In this document: positions 45,270 to 53,369 of the stretch, piece after piece
Layout of the letters: every line of letters starts with the position of its first letter
How positions within the stretch are numbered: the stretch's first letter is position 1
NCBI RefSeq assembly: GCF_900090315.1
Contig: NZ_FMHZ01000002.1
Location: 2,582,501-2,646,500 of the forward strand
Source of the DNA: Micromonospora citrea
GTDB lineage: Bacteria > Actinomycetota > Actinomycetes > Mycobacteriales > Micromonosporaceae
Direction: 5' to 3'
Length of the DNA: 64,000 nucleotides
The notes under the pieces: model-generated
The model's database searches: none
The model's input: only the letters and a program-made list of their open reading frames with translations
What the model was told of the DNA's origin: nothing
Program-made: the position numbers and the translations under genes

Positions 45270-45607
45270 CGGTCGGCTCCTTCGATCAGCCTGGTCAAAG
45301 AGGTGTGCACGGCGGTCAGGTCGGCGAGGAGGCGGTCCAGCACCGCCTCGCCGTCGTCGCTGGTCCGGTAGAACTTGCGGGGCCGGCTCTCCTCGGTGTT
45401 CCACTCGCTGGTCAGCAGCCCCTGCTCCTCCAGCCGCCGCAGCAGCGGATAGAGCGTGTTGGCGTCGACCGGGAAGCCGTGGTCGGAGAGGCGTTGCAGC
45501 AGCGCGTAGCCGTAGTCGGGGCGGCGCAGGGCGACGAGGCTCGCCACCACCACGGTGCCCCGACGCAACTCCTGGAGGTGCGTCCGCAGGATCTCATCGC
45601 TCACCAT
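45266..45607 (-). CDS. PadR family regulator (short, s2 type)
   Basis: A 113-residue winged-helix repressor: ELRRGTVVVASLVALRRPDYGYALLQRLSDHGFPVDANTLYPLLRRLEEQGLLTSEW with recognition helix ANTLYPLLRRLE, and the wing PRKFYRTSDDG. It regulates its own operon with the HAAS membrane protein. A TGTGCGTCGCACA palindrome lies within its promoter. ATG 45607 is taken as the start; the mRNA appears to be leaderless. Confidence 0.9.
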   Translation of the reverse strand: MVSDEILRTHLQELRRGTVVVASLVALRRPDYGYALLQRLSDHGFPVDANTLYPLLRRLEEQGLLTSEWNTEESRPRKFYRTSDDGEAVLDRLLADLTAVHTSLTRLIEGADR

Positions 45608-45614
45608 GCGTCAC

Positions 45615-45644
45615 ACCATACTGTGCGACGCACACCATTGTCCA
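45615..45644 (-). promoter_or_regulatory. Promoter and operator of the PadR-HAAS operon
   Basis: Reading the minus strand, TGGACA (45639-45644) and TATGGT (45615-45620) are 18 bp apart; TATGGT ends 7 nt before the ATG. A perfect 13-bp palindrome, TGTGCGACGCACA, occupies 45622-45634 in the spacer. Confidence 0.7.
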
Positions 45645-46138
45645 TCCGACAACAACGTGCCGTTCGACATGGTTGTGTCAGAGGAAGAACAGGCGTGATC
45701 GGCGGGAGCGGTGAAGCGCCACGAAGCCGTCGACGGCGGGCGGACGCGAGAGGTGTTCTCCCGACCGGACCGGAACCCGTTCCACGGGTTGTCGGGGTCG
45801 GTGAAGATGGGCCGCCGGCACGGGACCTGCCGGCGGCCCGCAGCGGCCCGACCATCGAAAACGGGGGATCCGACGGTCGCGGGGCCGCGCGCAGACAACG
45901 GTACGCCGGGCGGCCGCGATCCGCCGCCCCCTGACGGCGTGCGGAGCATCCGGCGCGTTCACCGCCGTCGGGCACGCCGGCCCACGGCGCCGGCCGCGCC
46001 GTCACCTGTGCGGCGGTTCGCTCGTTGTGTCCGGTGGCCCTGCCGTGTCGGTGGTCACCACGAACGAGGGCCGTGCGCGGTGACGCCGGACACGCCGTCA
46101 GGCTCGGTACACCGATCGGTCCGTCCGGCGAGGTGGCA
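45645..46138. other. About 490 bp without a recognised gene
   Basis: Only weak, overlapping reading frames occur on both strands and none has a plausible start, ribosome site or family resemblance. The region sits between the divergent PadR operon and the DedA-like gene and could be decayed coding DNA. I see nothing definite. Confidence 0.5.
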
Positions 46139-46141
46139 GTG

Positions 46142-46795
46142 GTGCCCGAACTACTCACTGAGGTCGCGTCGCCCACCTGGGCGTACCTCGCGCTGCTCGG
46201 GCTGCTCGTCGCCGACGCCTTCGTCCCGGTCATCCCGACCCAGGTCATCATGATCACCGGCGGCGCCCTGACCGTGTACGGAGGGCTGGACCTGCCGGTG
46301 ACCATCGCGGTGGGCGCGCTCGGCGTCTTCGCCGGGGACCTCGCCTGCTACCTGCTCGGGCGGGGCGCGCCGGACCGCCGGCCGGCACCCGACGCCGCCC
46401 GGGGCCGGGCCCGACGGGTCGCCGGCCGGGTCACCCGTGGACTGCGCCGGCCGGGTCCCCTCGTGATCCTGCTCTGCCGCTTCGTGCCGGGCGGCCGGAT
46501 GGCCGCGTGCTTCTCCGCCGGCCGCAGCCGCTACCCGTACCGCCTGTTCCTGCTCTACGAGGGCCTGGCGGCGGCGGGCTGGGCGACCTACGGCGGGCTG
46601 GTCGGGCACCTGGGCGGGACGGCGCTGACCGAGTCGGCGTGGCGGCTGGCGGTGATCGCGGCCGTCGCGGCGGCCGGTTTCGGCGCGGCGGGATGGGCCA
46701 TGACCGTCCTCGGCGCCCGGCGGGCCGCCACACCGGATCCGGCGGTGCCGGTCGTCGTCCCGGCGCGGGCGGACGGGGGCGTCGACGCCGCCTAG
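46142..46795 (+). CDS. DedA/SNARE-associated family membrane protein
   Basis: A 217-residue DedA-type membrane protein; family members act as lipid scramblases or flippases and in proton-dependent membrane homeostasis. Features: LADAFVPVIPTQVIMITGGAL (re-entrant helix region with the E/D and P), GDLACYLLGRGA, and CRFVPGGRMAACFSAGRSRYPYRLFLLYEGLAAAGWATYGGLVGHLGG with the conserved RF(V/I)PGxR motif. The start is one of two adjacent GTGs (46139 or 46142) after GAGG. A polar tail of about 30 residues follows the last helix. Confidence 0.85.
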   Translation: MPELLTEVASPTWAYLALLGLLVADAFVPVIPTQVIMITGGALTVYGGLDLPVTIAVGALGVFAGDLACYLLGRGAPDRRPAPDAARGRARRVAGRVTRGLRRPGPLVILLCRFVPGGRMAACFSAGRSRYPYRLFLLYEGLAAAGWATYGGLVGHLGGTALTESAWRLAVIAAVAAAGFGAAGWAMTVLGARRAATPDPAVPVVVPARADGGVDAA

Positions 46796-46867
46796 GGGTG
46801 GTCCCCGGGGCCGAACTCCGTGGACCGCCCGGATCCGTCTGGGGTGGCCCGCGCGACAGGCTGAGGC

Positions 46868-47572
46868 ATGCCTGGAACCCGGAACAGTGGACTGCTGGCC
46901 CTCGGCGGGATCGCCGTGGCGGCGCTGCTCGCCGTGATCGGCCACGTCGAGGTGAACGAGGACCTGAACCCCTGGGCACTGACCGTCAGCGACTACGCCG
47001 TGTCCGACCGCGGGGGCGTGATCGACGTGGCCATGGTGATGCTCGCCGTCGCCACCGCCGTGCTCCTGCCCGCCCTGCGGCGCACCCACCGGCCCCCGGT
47101 CGGCCGCCCCGGGCGGGCCGCCGAACTGCTCCTGGCCGCCTGGATCGGCGGACTGCTGCTGGCCGCCGTCGTGCCGACGAACGAGCCCGGCCTGCCCATG
47201 GACACCGCCGCCTACGTCCACCGGTACGCCTCGGTGGTCGCCTTCCTGGCGCTGCCGTTCGCCGGCTGGCTGCTCGCGGCCCGGCTGCCCGTCGGCGCCC
47301 GCGCGGTGCGCGGGCTCGTCCTGGCCAGCCTGGTCCTCGCCGCGGCGATGGTCTGGTCGGCCTACCCGGGCGACCGGCTGCTGATCGGCCTGGTCGAGCG
47401 GCTGCTCATCGTCGTCGAGGTGGCGGTGCTCGCCGTCGTCGCGGTCGCCCTGCTGCGCCGCCGCGCCGGGCGGGAGGTGGCGCCCGACCCGGCCCGCCGG
47501 GCGGGCCGGAACGCCCTCCGCCCGCCCACGGCCGGCGCGGCGGGGGCGGTCACTCCAACTCGTGGAGCATGA
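46868..47572 (+). CDS. DUF998 family membrane protein
   Basis: A 234-residue membrane protein with six helices (LLALGGIAVAALLAVIGHV, VIDVAMVMLAVATAVLLPALR, AAELLLAAWIGGLLLAAVVPT, ASVVAFLALPFAGWLLAARL, GLVLASLVLAAAMVWSAYPG and LLIVVEVAVLAVVAVALL). The N-terminal SDYAVSDRG and PGLPMDTAAYVHRYAS segments are typical of DUF998. Function unknown. Its end overlaps the convergent lpdA gene by 23 bp. Confidence 0.8.
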   Translation: MPGTRNSGLLALGGIAVAALLAVIGHVEVNEDLNPWALTVSDYAVSDRGGVIDVAMVMLAVATAVLLPALRRTHRPPVGRPGRAAELLLAAWIGGLLLAAVVPTNEPGLPMDTAAYVHRYASVVAFLALPFAGWLLAARLPVGARAVRGLVLASLVLAAAMVWSAYPGDRLLIGLVERLLIVVEVAVLAVVAVALLRRRAGREVAPDPARRAGRNALRPPTAGAAGAVTPTRGA

Positions 47573-48953
47573 GCTGACGGGCCGCCTCGGTGATCGAGCC
47601 GGAGAGGCTCGGGTAGATCGTGATCGTCTGGGCCAGCTCGTTGACCGTGAGGTTGTTCTCCACCGCCATGGTGATCGGCAGGATCAGCTCGCTCGCCTTC
47701 GGCGCCACCACGACGCCGCCGATCACCTGGCCGCTGGCCGGGCGGCAGAAGAGCTTGACGAAGCCGTCGGCGAGGTCGTCCATCTTGGCGCGGGCGTTGC
47801 CGTCCAGCGGCAGCATGACCTGCCGGGCCGGCACCTTGCCCGCGTCGACCTCGTCCTGCGAGACGCCGACGGTGGCCAGCTCCGGGTCGGTGAAGACGTT
47901 CGCCGCGACGGTACGCAGCCGCAGCGGCCGGACCGCCTCGCCGAGCGCGTGCCACATCGCGATCCGGCCCTGCATGGCGGCGACGCTGGCCAGCGGCAGC
48001 ACCCCGGTGCAGTCGCCGGCGGCGTAGATGCCGGGCACGTTGGTGCGGGAGACCCGGTCGACGGTGACGTAGCCGCCCCGGGCCAGCGCGACGCCGTACT
48101 CGGCCAGGCCCAGGTCGGCGGTGTTGGGGATCGAGCCGACCGCGATGAGCGCGTGCGAACCGGACACCTTCCGGCCGTCGGAGAGCTCGACCTCCACCCC
48201 GTCGGGCGTACGCCGGACCGCGTCCGCCCGGGAGTTGTTCAGGATGCTCATGCCCCGGTTGCGGAACACCCGCTCGATGGCCATCGCCGCGTCGGCGTCC
48301 TCGTGCGGCATCACCCGGTCGCGGCTGGAGACCAGGGTCACCTGGACGCCCATCGCGAGGTAGGCGCTGGCGAACTCGGCGCCGGTGACGCCGGAGCCGA
48401 CCACGACCAGGTGCTCGGGCAGCTCCGGCAGGTCGTACACCTGACGCCAGGTCAGGATGCGCTCGCCGTCCGGCACGGCGGTGGGCAGCTGACGCGGGGT
48501 GGCGCCGGTGGCGACCAGGACCGTCGACGCGTCGATCGTGTGCTCGCCGCCGCCGTCGGCCGGGGTGACGATCACCCGGTGGGTGTGGCCGAGCGTGTCC
48601 TCCCCGAGCCGGGCGGTGCCCGCGACGAACGTCACGCCGGCCTTGACCAGCTTCGCGTGGATGTCGGCCGACTGGGCCAGCGCGAGGCGCTTGACCCGCT
48701 CGTGCACCGCCCGGGCGTCGACGGTGACCGCCTCCAGCCCGTCGGAGTGCACCCCGAACTCCTCCGTGTCCCGGTAGCCGGTCACCACCTCGGAGCTGGC
48801 GATGAACGTCTTCGACGGCACGCAGTCGGACAGCACGCAGGCCCCGCCGGCGCCTTCGGCCTCCACGACGGTGACGTCGGCGTCAAGCTGCGCGGCGACC
48901 AGAGCCGCCTCGTAGCCCGCCGGTCCGCCGCCGATGATCACGATCCGGCTCAC
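47550..48953 (-). CDS. lpdA: NAD(P)H-quinone dehydrogenase LpdA (lipoamide dehydrogenase-like flavoprotein)
   Basis: A 467-residue flavoprotein of the LpdA type (M. tuberculosis Rv3303c), which reduces quinones with NAD(P)H. FAD motif IVIIGGGPAGYEAALVAA; the disulfide region GGACVLSDCVPSKTF keeps both cysteines of CX4C; NAD motif LVVVGSGVTGAEFASAYL; FAD-binding IYAAGDCTGVLPLASVAAMQ. At the C-terminus, the usual lipoamide dehydrogenase His-Glu dyad (HPHPTLSE-like) is replaced by TIYPSLSGSITEA, so the His is absent, which explains a quinone rather than dihydrolipoamide reaction. GTG 48953 has GAAGGGA 7 nt upstream. Confidence 0.92.
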   Translation of the reverse strand: MSRIVIIGGGPAGYEAALVAAQLDADVTVVEAEGAGGACVLSDCVPSKTFIASSEVVTGYRDTEEFGVHSDGLEAVTVDARAVHERVKRLALAQSADIHAKLVKAGVTFVAGTARLGEDTLGHTHRVIVTPADGGGEHTIDASTVLVATGATPRQLPTAVPDGERILTWRQVYDLPELPEHLVVVGSGVTGAEFASAYLAMGVQVTLVSSRDRVMPHEDADAAMAIERVFRNRGMSILNNSRADAVRRTPDGVEVELSDGRKVSGSHALIAVGSIPNTADLGLAEYGVALARGGYVTVDRVSRTNVPGIYAAGDCTGVLPLASVAAMQGRIAMWHALGEAVRPLRLRTVAANVFTDPELATVGVSQDEVDAGKVPARQVMLPLDGNARAKMDDLADGFVKLFCRPASGQVIGGVVVAPKASELILPITMAVENNLTVNELAQTITIYPSLSGSITEAARQLMLHELE

Positions 48954-48964
48954 AGCGCCGTCCC

Positions 48965-49073
48965 TTCGTTCGCGACTGCGGGGCTCCGCTCCGCTGCACT
49001 CCTCACGCTCACCGGGCCATCCTTTCGTTCGCGGCTGCGGGGCTCCGCTCCGCTGCACTCCTCGCGCTCACCG
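48965..49073. repeat. 50-bp direct repeat (period 59) upstream of lpdA
   Basis: Two copies (48965-49014 and 49024-49073) differ at 2 of 50 positions and share TTCGTTCGCG...GCTCCGCTCCGCTGCACTCCT. The lpdA-proximal copy ends at the ribosome site (GAAGGGA) of lpdA, so the repeat places a duplicate of the upstream region next to the start. Confidence 0.85.
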
Positions 49074-49177
49074 TGCCCGCCCCCGACCAGTGCTCACAGT
49101 GACTTTCTTCTCCCGAACGCGTCCGACACGCACCGTCGTATTCTCCCCCACCCGGCGGGCGGGCTATCGTCATCGCC

Positions 49178-49633
49178 GTGCGTCATTACGCCGCCTACGG
49201 CTCAAACCTCGACCCCGCCCGCATGCGCGCCTACTGCCCGCACTCGCCGATGGTGGGCACCGGCTGGCTGGAGGGCTGGCGGCTCACCTTCGCGGGTGAG
49301 GACGTCATCGGCTGGGAGGGCGCGGTCAGCACCGTCGTCGAGTCGCCCGGCGACCGGGTCTTCGTGGCGCTCTACGACATCCACCCCTACGACGCCGCCC
49401 AGCTCGACGAGATCGAAGGCGTGACCGCCGGCACGTACCGCAAGCTGCACGTGCGCGTCTCGACCCTCGACGGCGACGTCACCGCGTGGGTCTACGTCTT
49501 CGACGGCTACGAGGGCGGCCTGCCCACCTCGTGGTACCTCTCGGAGATCGCGAACGCCGCCGAGAAGGCGGGCGCCCCGGACGACTACGTCACCGAGCTG
49601 CGGTCCCGCCCCACCGGCACCGCGTCGGCGTAG
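49178..49633 (+). CDS. Gamma-glutamylcyclotransferase family protein
   Basis: A 151-residue AIG2/GGCT-fold protein. The substrate-binding motif is MRHYAAYGSNLDPARMRAYCP near the N-terminus; the general acid/base Glu lies in DAAQLDEIEGVTAGTYRKL, followed by VTAWVYVFDGYEGG. Such enzymes cyclise gamma-glutamyl amines to 5-oxoproline, or act on other gamma-glutamyl compounds; the substrate is unclear. GTG 49178. In M. tuberculosis the related Rv3304 lies next to lpdA (recalled), as here. Confidence 0.85.
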   Translation: MRHYAAYGSNLDPARMRAYCPHSPMVGTGWLEGWRLTFAGEDVIGWEGAVSTVVESPGDRVFVALYDIHPYDAAQLDEIEGVTAGTYRKLHVRVSTLDGDVTAWVYVFDGYEGGLPTSWYLSEIANAAEKAGAPDDYVTELRSRPTGTASA

Positions 49634-49740
49634 CGCGTATCCCACGGCCCCCAGTCTGCTCCGGGGCCGGGCCGGGCCTCCAGCCGGCCCCGGCCGGGGT
49701 CGTCAATCACACACGGCCGGCCCCGACCGGGGATCGCCGG

Positions 49741-50703
49741 TCACCCGGCGGCGGCCGGGACGACCAGCTCGTACATGTCGGTCCAGCGCACCTCGCGCAA
49801 CCCCACCGAGCGGTAGAGCGTCACCGGGGCGGTGGGGTTGGTCAGGTCCACGCCCAGCCCGGCGGACTCGCGGCCCTTGGCCGCGTAGGTGGCGAAGGCC
49901 CGCAACAGCAGCGCCGCGCCCACCCCCCGGCGCCGGTACGCCGGCAGCACCGACAGGGCCCGCACGAAGCCCTCGTTCTGCTCCAGCGCCTGGTCGGAGG
50001 ACTGGAGCGCCCCGGCCGGCACCCCGTCGACCTCGGCGACGAACCACTCGTCCCAGGTGGTGCCGAACGGGATGATCCGCTCCCGCCACCGGTCGAAGTC
50101 GACCGGCTCGTAGTCCGGGGTGTCGCGGAACGCGGTGTCGTAGATCCGGTGGAACTCGCGCAGGTCGGCCTCGTCGTCGCCGCGCAGCGGGCGGACGGTC
50201 ACCCCGGGCGGGGGCGGCGGCTCGGCAGGCAGCCCGGCCAGCGGGCGGCGCATCCGCACGTACCGCTTGGCGCGGGTGAACCCGGCCTCGGCCAGCTCTT
50301 TCGCCCAGCGCGTCTCGGGGGCGAAGACGGCCGTACGCACCGTCAGCTCCGGCAGGCCCCGCTCGGCGGCGCGATCGGCGACCCGGTCGAGCTGCCGGGC
50401 CAGCAGGGGCGCGCGCAGGTCGTCGCCCCGCGCCGGGTCGACGTAGACCTCGACGAACTCGCGCCCGACGCCGGTCGGGTTGTCGAGCGTCGCCCAGGCC
50501 ACGACCACGCCGTCGGGGTCGGTGACCACCCACGAGTCGCGGGCCGGGTCGAAGAACGGCGCGGTCAGCGCGGCCGTGACGTCCTCTGCGTCGAAGTCGG
50601 GGTGACCGACGGCGAAGGTGTCGGCGGCGTGCACCACGGCCAGGATCGCCGGCACGTCGTCGTGGGTGGGACGGCGGGCGTGCCGGCCGGCGGGAAGAGT
50701 CAC
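49741..50703 (-). CDS. Tandem GNAT-fold N-acetyltransferase
   Basis: A 320-residue protein with two GNAT domains. The N-terminal one (residues about 10-155: PTHDDVPAILAVVHAADTF, VVVAWATLDNPTG, FVEVYVDPARGDD) has a degenerate acetyl-CoA loop. The C-terminal one has the clear motif A: VRALSVLPAYRRRGVGAALLLRAFATYA and GLGVDLTNPTAPVTLYRSVG. Only the second domain appears able to bind acetyl-CoA. The twin-GNAT plan resembles mycothiol synthase-like proteins, but the match is only architectural. GTG 50703. Last gene of a four-gene minus-strand run. Confidence 0.85.
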   Translation of the reverse strand: MTLPAGRHARRPTHDDVPAILAVVHAADTFAVGHPDFDAEDVTAALTAPFFDPARDSWVVTDPDGVVVAWATLDNPTGVGREFVEVYVDPARGDDLRAPLLARQLDRVADRAAERGLPELTVRTAVFAPETRWAKELAEAGFTRAKRYVRMRRPLAGLPAEPPPPPGVTVRPLRGDDEADLREFHRIYDTAFRDTPDYEPVDFDRWRERIIPFGTTWDEWFVAEVDGVPAGALQSSDQALEQNEGFVRALSVLPAYRRRGVGAALLLRAFATYAAKGRESAGLGVDLTNPTAPVTLYRSVGLREVRWTDMYELVVPAAAG

Positions 50704-50765
50704 GGGGGCGATCCTGACAGGCGGGCCGGCCGGTGCGCCGCCGAATTTCGCCCGGCCGCCCCGGG

Positions 50766-50908
50766 CCGGCTCAGCCCACCGGCGCGGTGGGTTCCAAGGC
50801 GGGCCCGGCTCAGCCGCCGCGCAGGTGGCCCCCCGAGCGGGACCGGCTCAGCCCACCGGCGCGGTGGCTCCGGGGGCGGGACCGGCTCAGCCGCCGCCGC
50901 GCAGGTGG
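50766..50908. repeat. 77-bp tandem duplication over the 3' end of the SCO6745-like gene
   Basis: The segments starting at 50766 and 50843 share CCGGCTCAGCCCACCGGCGC...CCGGCTCAGCCGCCG...CGCAGGTGG with one 3-bp indel and few substitutions. The second copy ends inside the gene and supplies its last codons and stop (50887-50889). The intergenic copy is therefore a non-coding duplicate of the gene's end. Confidence 0.8.
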
Positions 50909-51630
50909 GCCCGGGTCGCCAGGAGCAGGTCCACCAGCTCGGCGCCGTCCGCCGGGCCGAGGGCCGCGAAAGCCGCCGAGACCAACCGGTCCGTCACCGC
51001 CTCGGCCCACAGCCGCCGCCGCACCAGCGGCCCGACCGGCGGGTACGGCGGCGGCCAGCCGCAGGCCACCGCCCCGGCCTCCCCCTCCGGCCCGGCGAGC
51101 ACCGCCTCCAGCGGGGTCATCCCGCCGGCCCGGACGGCGAGCAGGTGCGCCCCGGCGAAGTGCTCCCGGAGCAGACGCAGGCCGACGGCGGCCCGGGCGC
51201 CGGCGGTGCGCTCCGGCACCGGCATCGCCCGCCAGGCGGCGAAGAGCGGCATGCCGCTGGCGTCCGCGGCCTCGACCGCCCGGCCGAGCAGCGCCGCGAG
51301 CCGGCCCGCACCGGGGAGGGCGTCGAGCCGCTCGTCGCCCCACCGGCAGCACTCGGCGAGGGTGGCGGCGGCGACCTCGGCCGGGCGGACGGTGCGCAGC
51401 GCCGCGTCCCACCCGTCGGCGACCGCGTCGGGGGCCAGGAAGCCGAGGGCGGCGGCGACCGTCTCGGCGCGGACGTCACCGAGGGCGCCGGCCCGGCCCG
51501 TGACGTAGAACGACCAACCGGAGATCCCGAGCAGCCGGGCCCGGCGCAGGGTCGTCGGGCACCGGGTGTAGGCGTCGCCGAGTTCGAGCACGATCGGCTT
51601 GCTGGCCGCGGCGACCTGCTCCGGCGTCAT
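50887..51630 (-). CDS. SCO6745-family protein, function unknown
   Basis: A 247-residue mostly helical protein of the family typified by Streptomyces coelicolor SCO6745 (recalled). Characteristic N-terminus: MTPEQVAAASKPIVLELGDAYTRCPTTLRRARLLGISGWSFYVTGRAGALGDVRAETVAAALGFLAPDAV. The family is predicted to be helical and sometimes considered HTH-like. ATG 51630 is preferred; a longer version reads into sequence that looks non-coding. Gene ends with the codons LRGG duplicated nearby as a tandem repeat. Confidence 0.78.
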   Translation of the reverse strand: MTPEQVAAASKPIVLELGDAYTRCPTTLRRARLLGISGWSFYVTGRAGALGDVRAETVAAALGFLAPDAVADGWDAALRTVRPAEVAAATLAECCRWGDERLDALPGAGRLAALLGRAVEAADASGMPLFAAWRAMPVPERTAGARAAVGLRLLREHFAGAHLLAVRAGGMTPLEAVLAGPEGEAGAVACGWPPPYPPVGPLVRRRLWAEAVTDRLVSAAFAALGPADGAELVDLLLATRAHLRGGG

Positions 51631-51667
51631 CCGCCCGCTCCCGGGGTGCCCCCTCCGTCCACAGGGG

Positions 51668-52618
51668 TCAGTCTGCCCCGCCGTCGCCCGCCTCGGCATC
51701 CCCCTCTTCGGCGTCGAGGGCCTCCACCGCCGCCTCTACCTCGCCGGCGCGGCGGCGGGCGGCGGTCACCGTCCGCTCCGCCCCGCGGCGGGCCAGCTTC
51801 GCCCGGCTCAGGTCCTGCTCGGCGACGGCCCGCCGCCGCTCCAGCTCGGCCAGCTCCGCCTCGATCGCGTCCAGGGCGGCGGCGCCGTCGCGCTCGGCCG
51901 CCGTCGCGTCGGCCAGCTCCGACTCGGCCCGTTCCTGTTCGGTACGCGCCCTCGCCAGCTCCTTCTCCAGCGCCCGGCGCCGGCGGGCCCGCTCCGCGCG
52001 GGCTGCCCGTTCCGCCTGCTCGGCGCGGAGCGCGGCCCGGTCGACGCCGGCCCCGCGCCTGCCGGACGGTGTCGGCCGGCGCTCCGGTTCCGGCTCCTCG
52101 CCGCCGGTCACCAGGCGCAGCTGCGGGCGGGGCACCTCCCCGAACCCGGCGTAGTGGGCGGCCCGCAGCAGCCGGCCGGACCGGACCTGCTCGGCGACCT
52201 CGGTGTCGGAGAGCGCGGCGTTGAGGGTGCCCTCCACCTCGGCCAGCGGCAGCTTCCCGGCCGGCGGCGCCCCCTCGGCCCCGGCGGCCAGCTTGCGCAC
52301 CTCGGCGACGAGCGCGCCGACCACCGCCCGTCGCTGGGCGGACAGCTCCCGCAGCCGGGGCCCCTTCAACTCGCGCTGGGCGGACCGCAGCGCCTCGGCG
52401 AGCTGGGCCAGGTCGGCGACCAGCTCGGGGCGGCGGATGGCGAGCAGGTTGACCAGCCAGGCGGCCACGGTGGGGCGGCGCAGCCGGGCGATCTCCCGGG
52501 CGGTCTTCGGGTCGCCGGCCCGCCGCGCCTCGGCGACGGCCTCGTCGCGGATCGCCACGAACCGGTCCGGTGGGGTGGTGTAGAGCCGGTGCACCAGCTC
52601 TCGGGGCGGGCCGGGCAT
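51668..52618 (-). CDS. Coiled-coil protein, conserved in actinomycetes, function unknown
   Basis: A 316-residue protein. N-terminal helical domain (residues 1-190: PRELVHRLYTTPPDRFVAIRDEAV, REIARLRRPTVAAWLVNLLA, QRRAVVGALVAEVRKLAAG) with the conserved RRPTVAAWLVN block, then a long Arg/Glu/Ala coiled coil (ERAARAERARRRRALEKELA, about 195-300). No catalytic motifs. ATG 52618 is only 5 bp past the MBL gene's stop, so both belong to one transcript. Confidence 0.72.
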   Translation of the reverse strand: MPGPPRELVHRLYTTPPDRFVAIRDEAVAEARRAGDPKTAREIARLRRPTVAAWLVNLLAIRRPELVADLAQLAEALRSAQRELKGPRLRELSAQRRAVVGALVAEVRKLAAGAEGAPPAGKLPLAEVEGTLNAALSDTEVAEQVRSGRLLRAAHYAGFGEVPRPQLRLVTGGEEPEPERRPTPSGRRGAGVDRAALRAEQAERAARAERARRRRALEKELARARTEQERAESELADATAAERDGAAALDAIEAELAELERRRAVAEQDLSRAKLARRGAERTVTAARRRAGEVEAAVEALDAEEGDAEAGDGGAD

Positions 52619-52623
52619 CGCCG

Positions 52624-53253
52624 TCAGGCGTCGATCCGGGTGCCCGGTTCGAGCCGGCGGTAGTCGACCTCGGAGAGCCGGGCGAAGTTGTTGTTCAGCA
52701 CGGCGAGCCCGTTGTCGTTGAGCAGCCCGTCGTGCAGCGCGTACGCCCGGCGCGGGGCGACGGCGCGGAGGAAGTCCAGCGACTCGGAGAACTTCGTCCA
52801 CGGGGCGTGGATGGGCAGGAAGAGCGTGTCGACCCGCACGTCCTCGGGGACGACCAGGGAGTCCCCGGGGTGGTAGACGACGTCGTCGAGCAGGTAGGCC
52901 AGGTTGTCCACCACCGGGATGTCGGGGTGGATCACGGCGTGCCGGCCACCGTACGCGCGCACCGGCACGCCCGCGGCCGTGAAGGACTGTCCGGGTTGGA
53001 CCGCCTCGAGGGCCTCGGCCGCGTCGCCCAGCATCCCGGCGAGCGAGGCCGGGCCGTGGATGGTGAACGGCCGACGGTCGAGCTGGCGGGTGACCGCCTC
53101 GACGTGCACGTGGTCGGGATGCTCGTGGGTGATCAGCACCGCGTCCGCCCCGTCGAGCGCCGCGGGCTCGCTGAACACGCCCGGGTCGATGACCAGCACT
53201 CCCCCGTCGTGCTCCACGCGGAGGCAGGAGTGGGCGTACTTGGTGACGTGCAT
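52624..53253 (-). CDS. MBL-fold metallo-hydrolase
   Basis: A 209-residue metallo-beta-lactamase-fold hydrolase with the zinc motif ITHEHPDHVHVEAV (HxHxDH), ALDGADAVLITHEH preceding it, IHPDIPVVDNLAYLLDD, VVYHPGDSLVVP (metal-ligand Asp after GD) and FLPIHAPWTK. Related to UlaG-like proteins, so L-ascorbate-like or phosphodiester substrates are possible, but I cannot say which. ATG 53253. First gene of the four-gene minus-strand run. Confidence 0.88.
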   Translation of the reverse strand: MHVTKYAHSCLRVEHDGGVLVIDPGVFSEPAALDGADAVLITHEHPDHVHVEAVTRQLDRRPFTIHGPASLAGMLGDAAEALEAVQPGQSFTAAGVPVRAYGGRHAVIHPDIPVVDNLAYLLDDVVYHPGDSLVVPEDVRVDTLFLPIHAPWTKFSESLDFLRAVAPRRAYALHDGLLNDNGLAVLNNNFARLSEVDYRRLEPGTRIDA

Positions 53254-53369
53254 CGTGACTCCAAGATTATCGAATCGTGATGTCCTGAGCGCAGTCTGCC
53301 GGAACCGGCGTATCGACGCGCCGCGTCTGAGGTATCGCCCCGCACGGGGCGACGACGAGGGGAGCCGGG

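Noticed and set aside
45611..46140. Overlapping frames between the PadR operon and the DedA-like gene
   Set aside because: No ribosome site, no family resemblance and repeated use of Arg/Pro; treated as non-coding or decayed.
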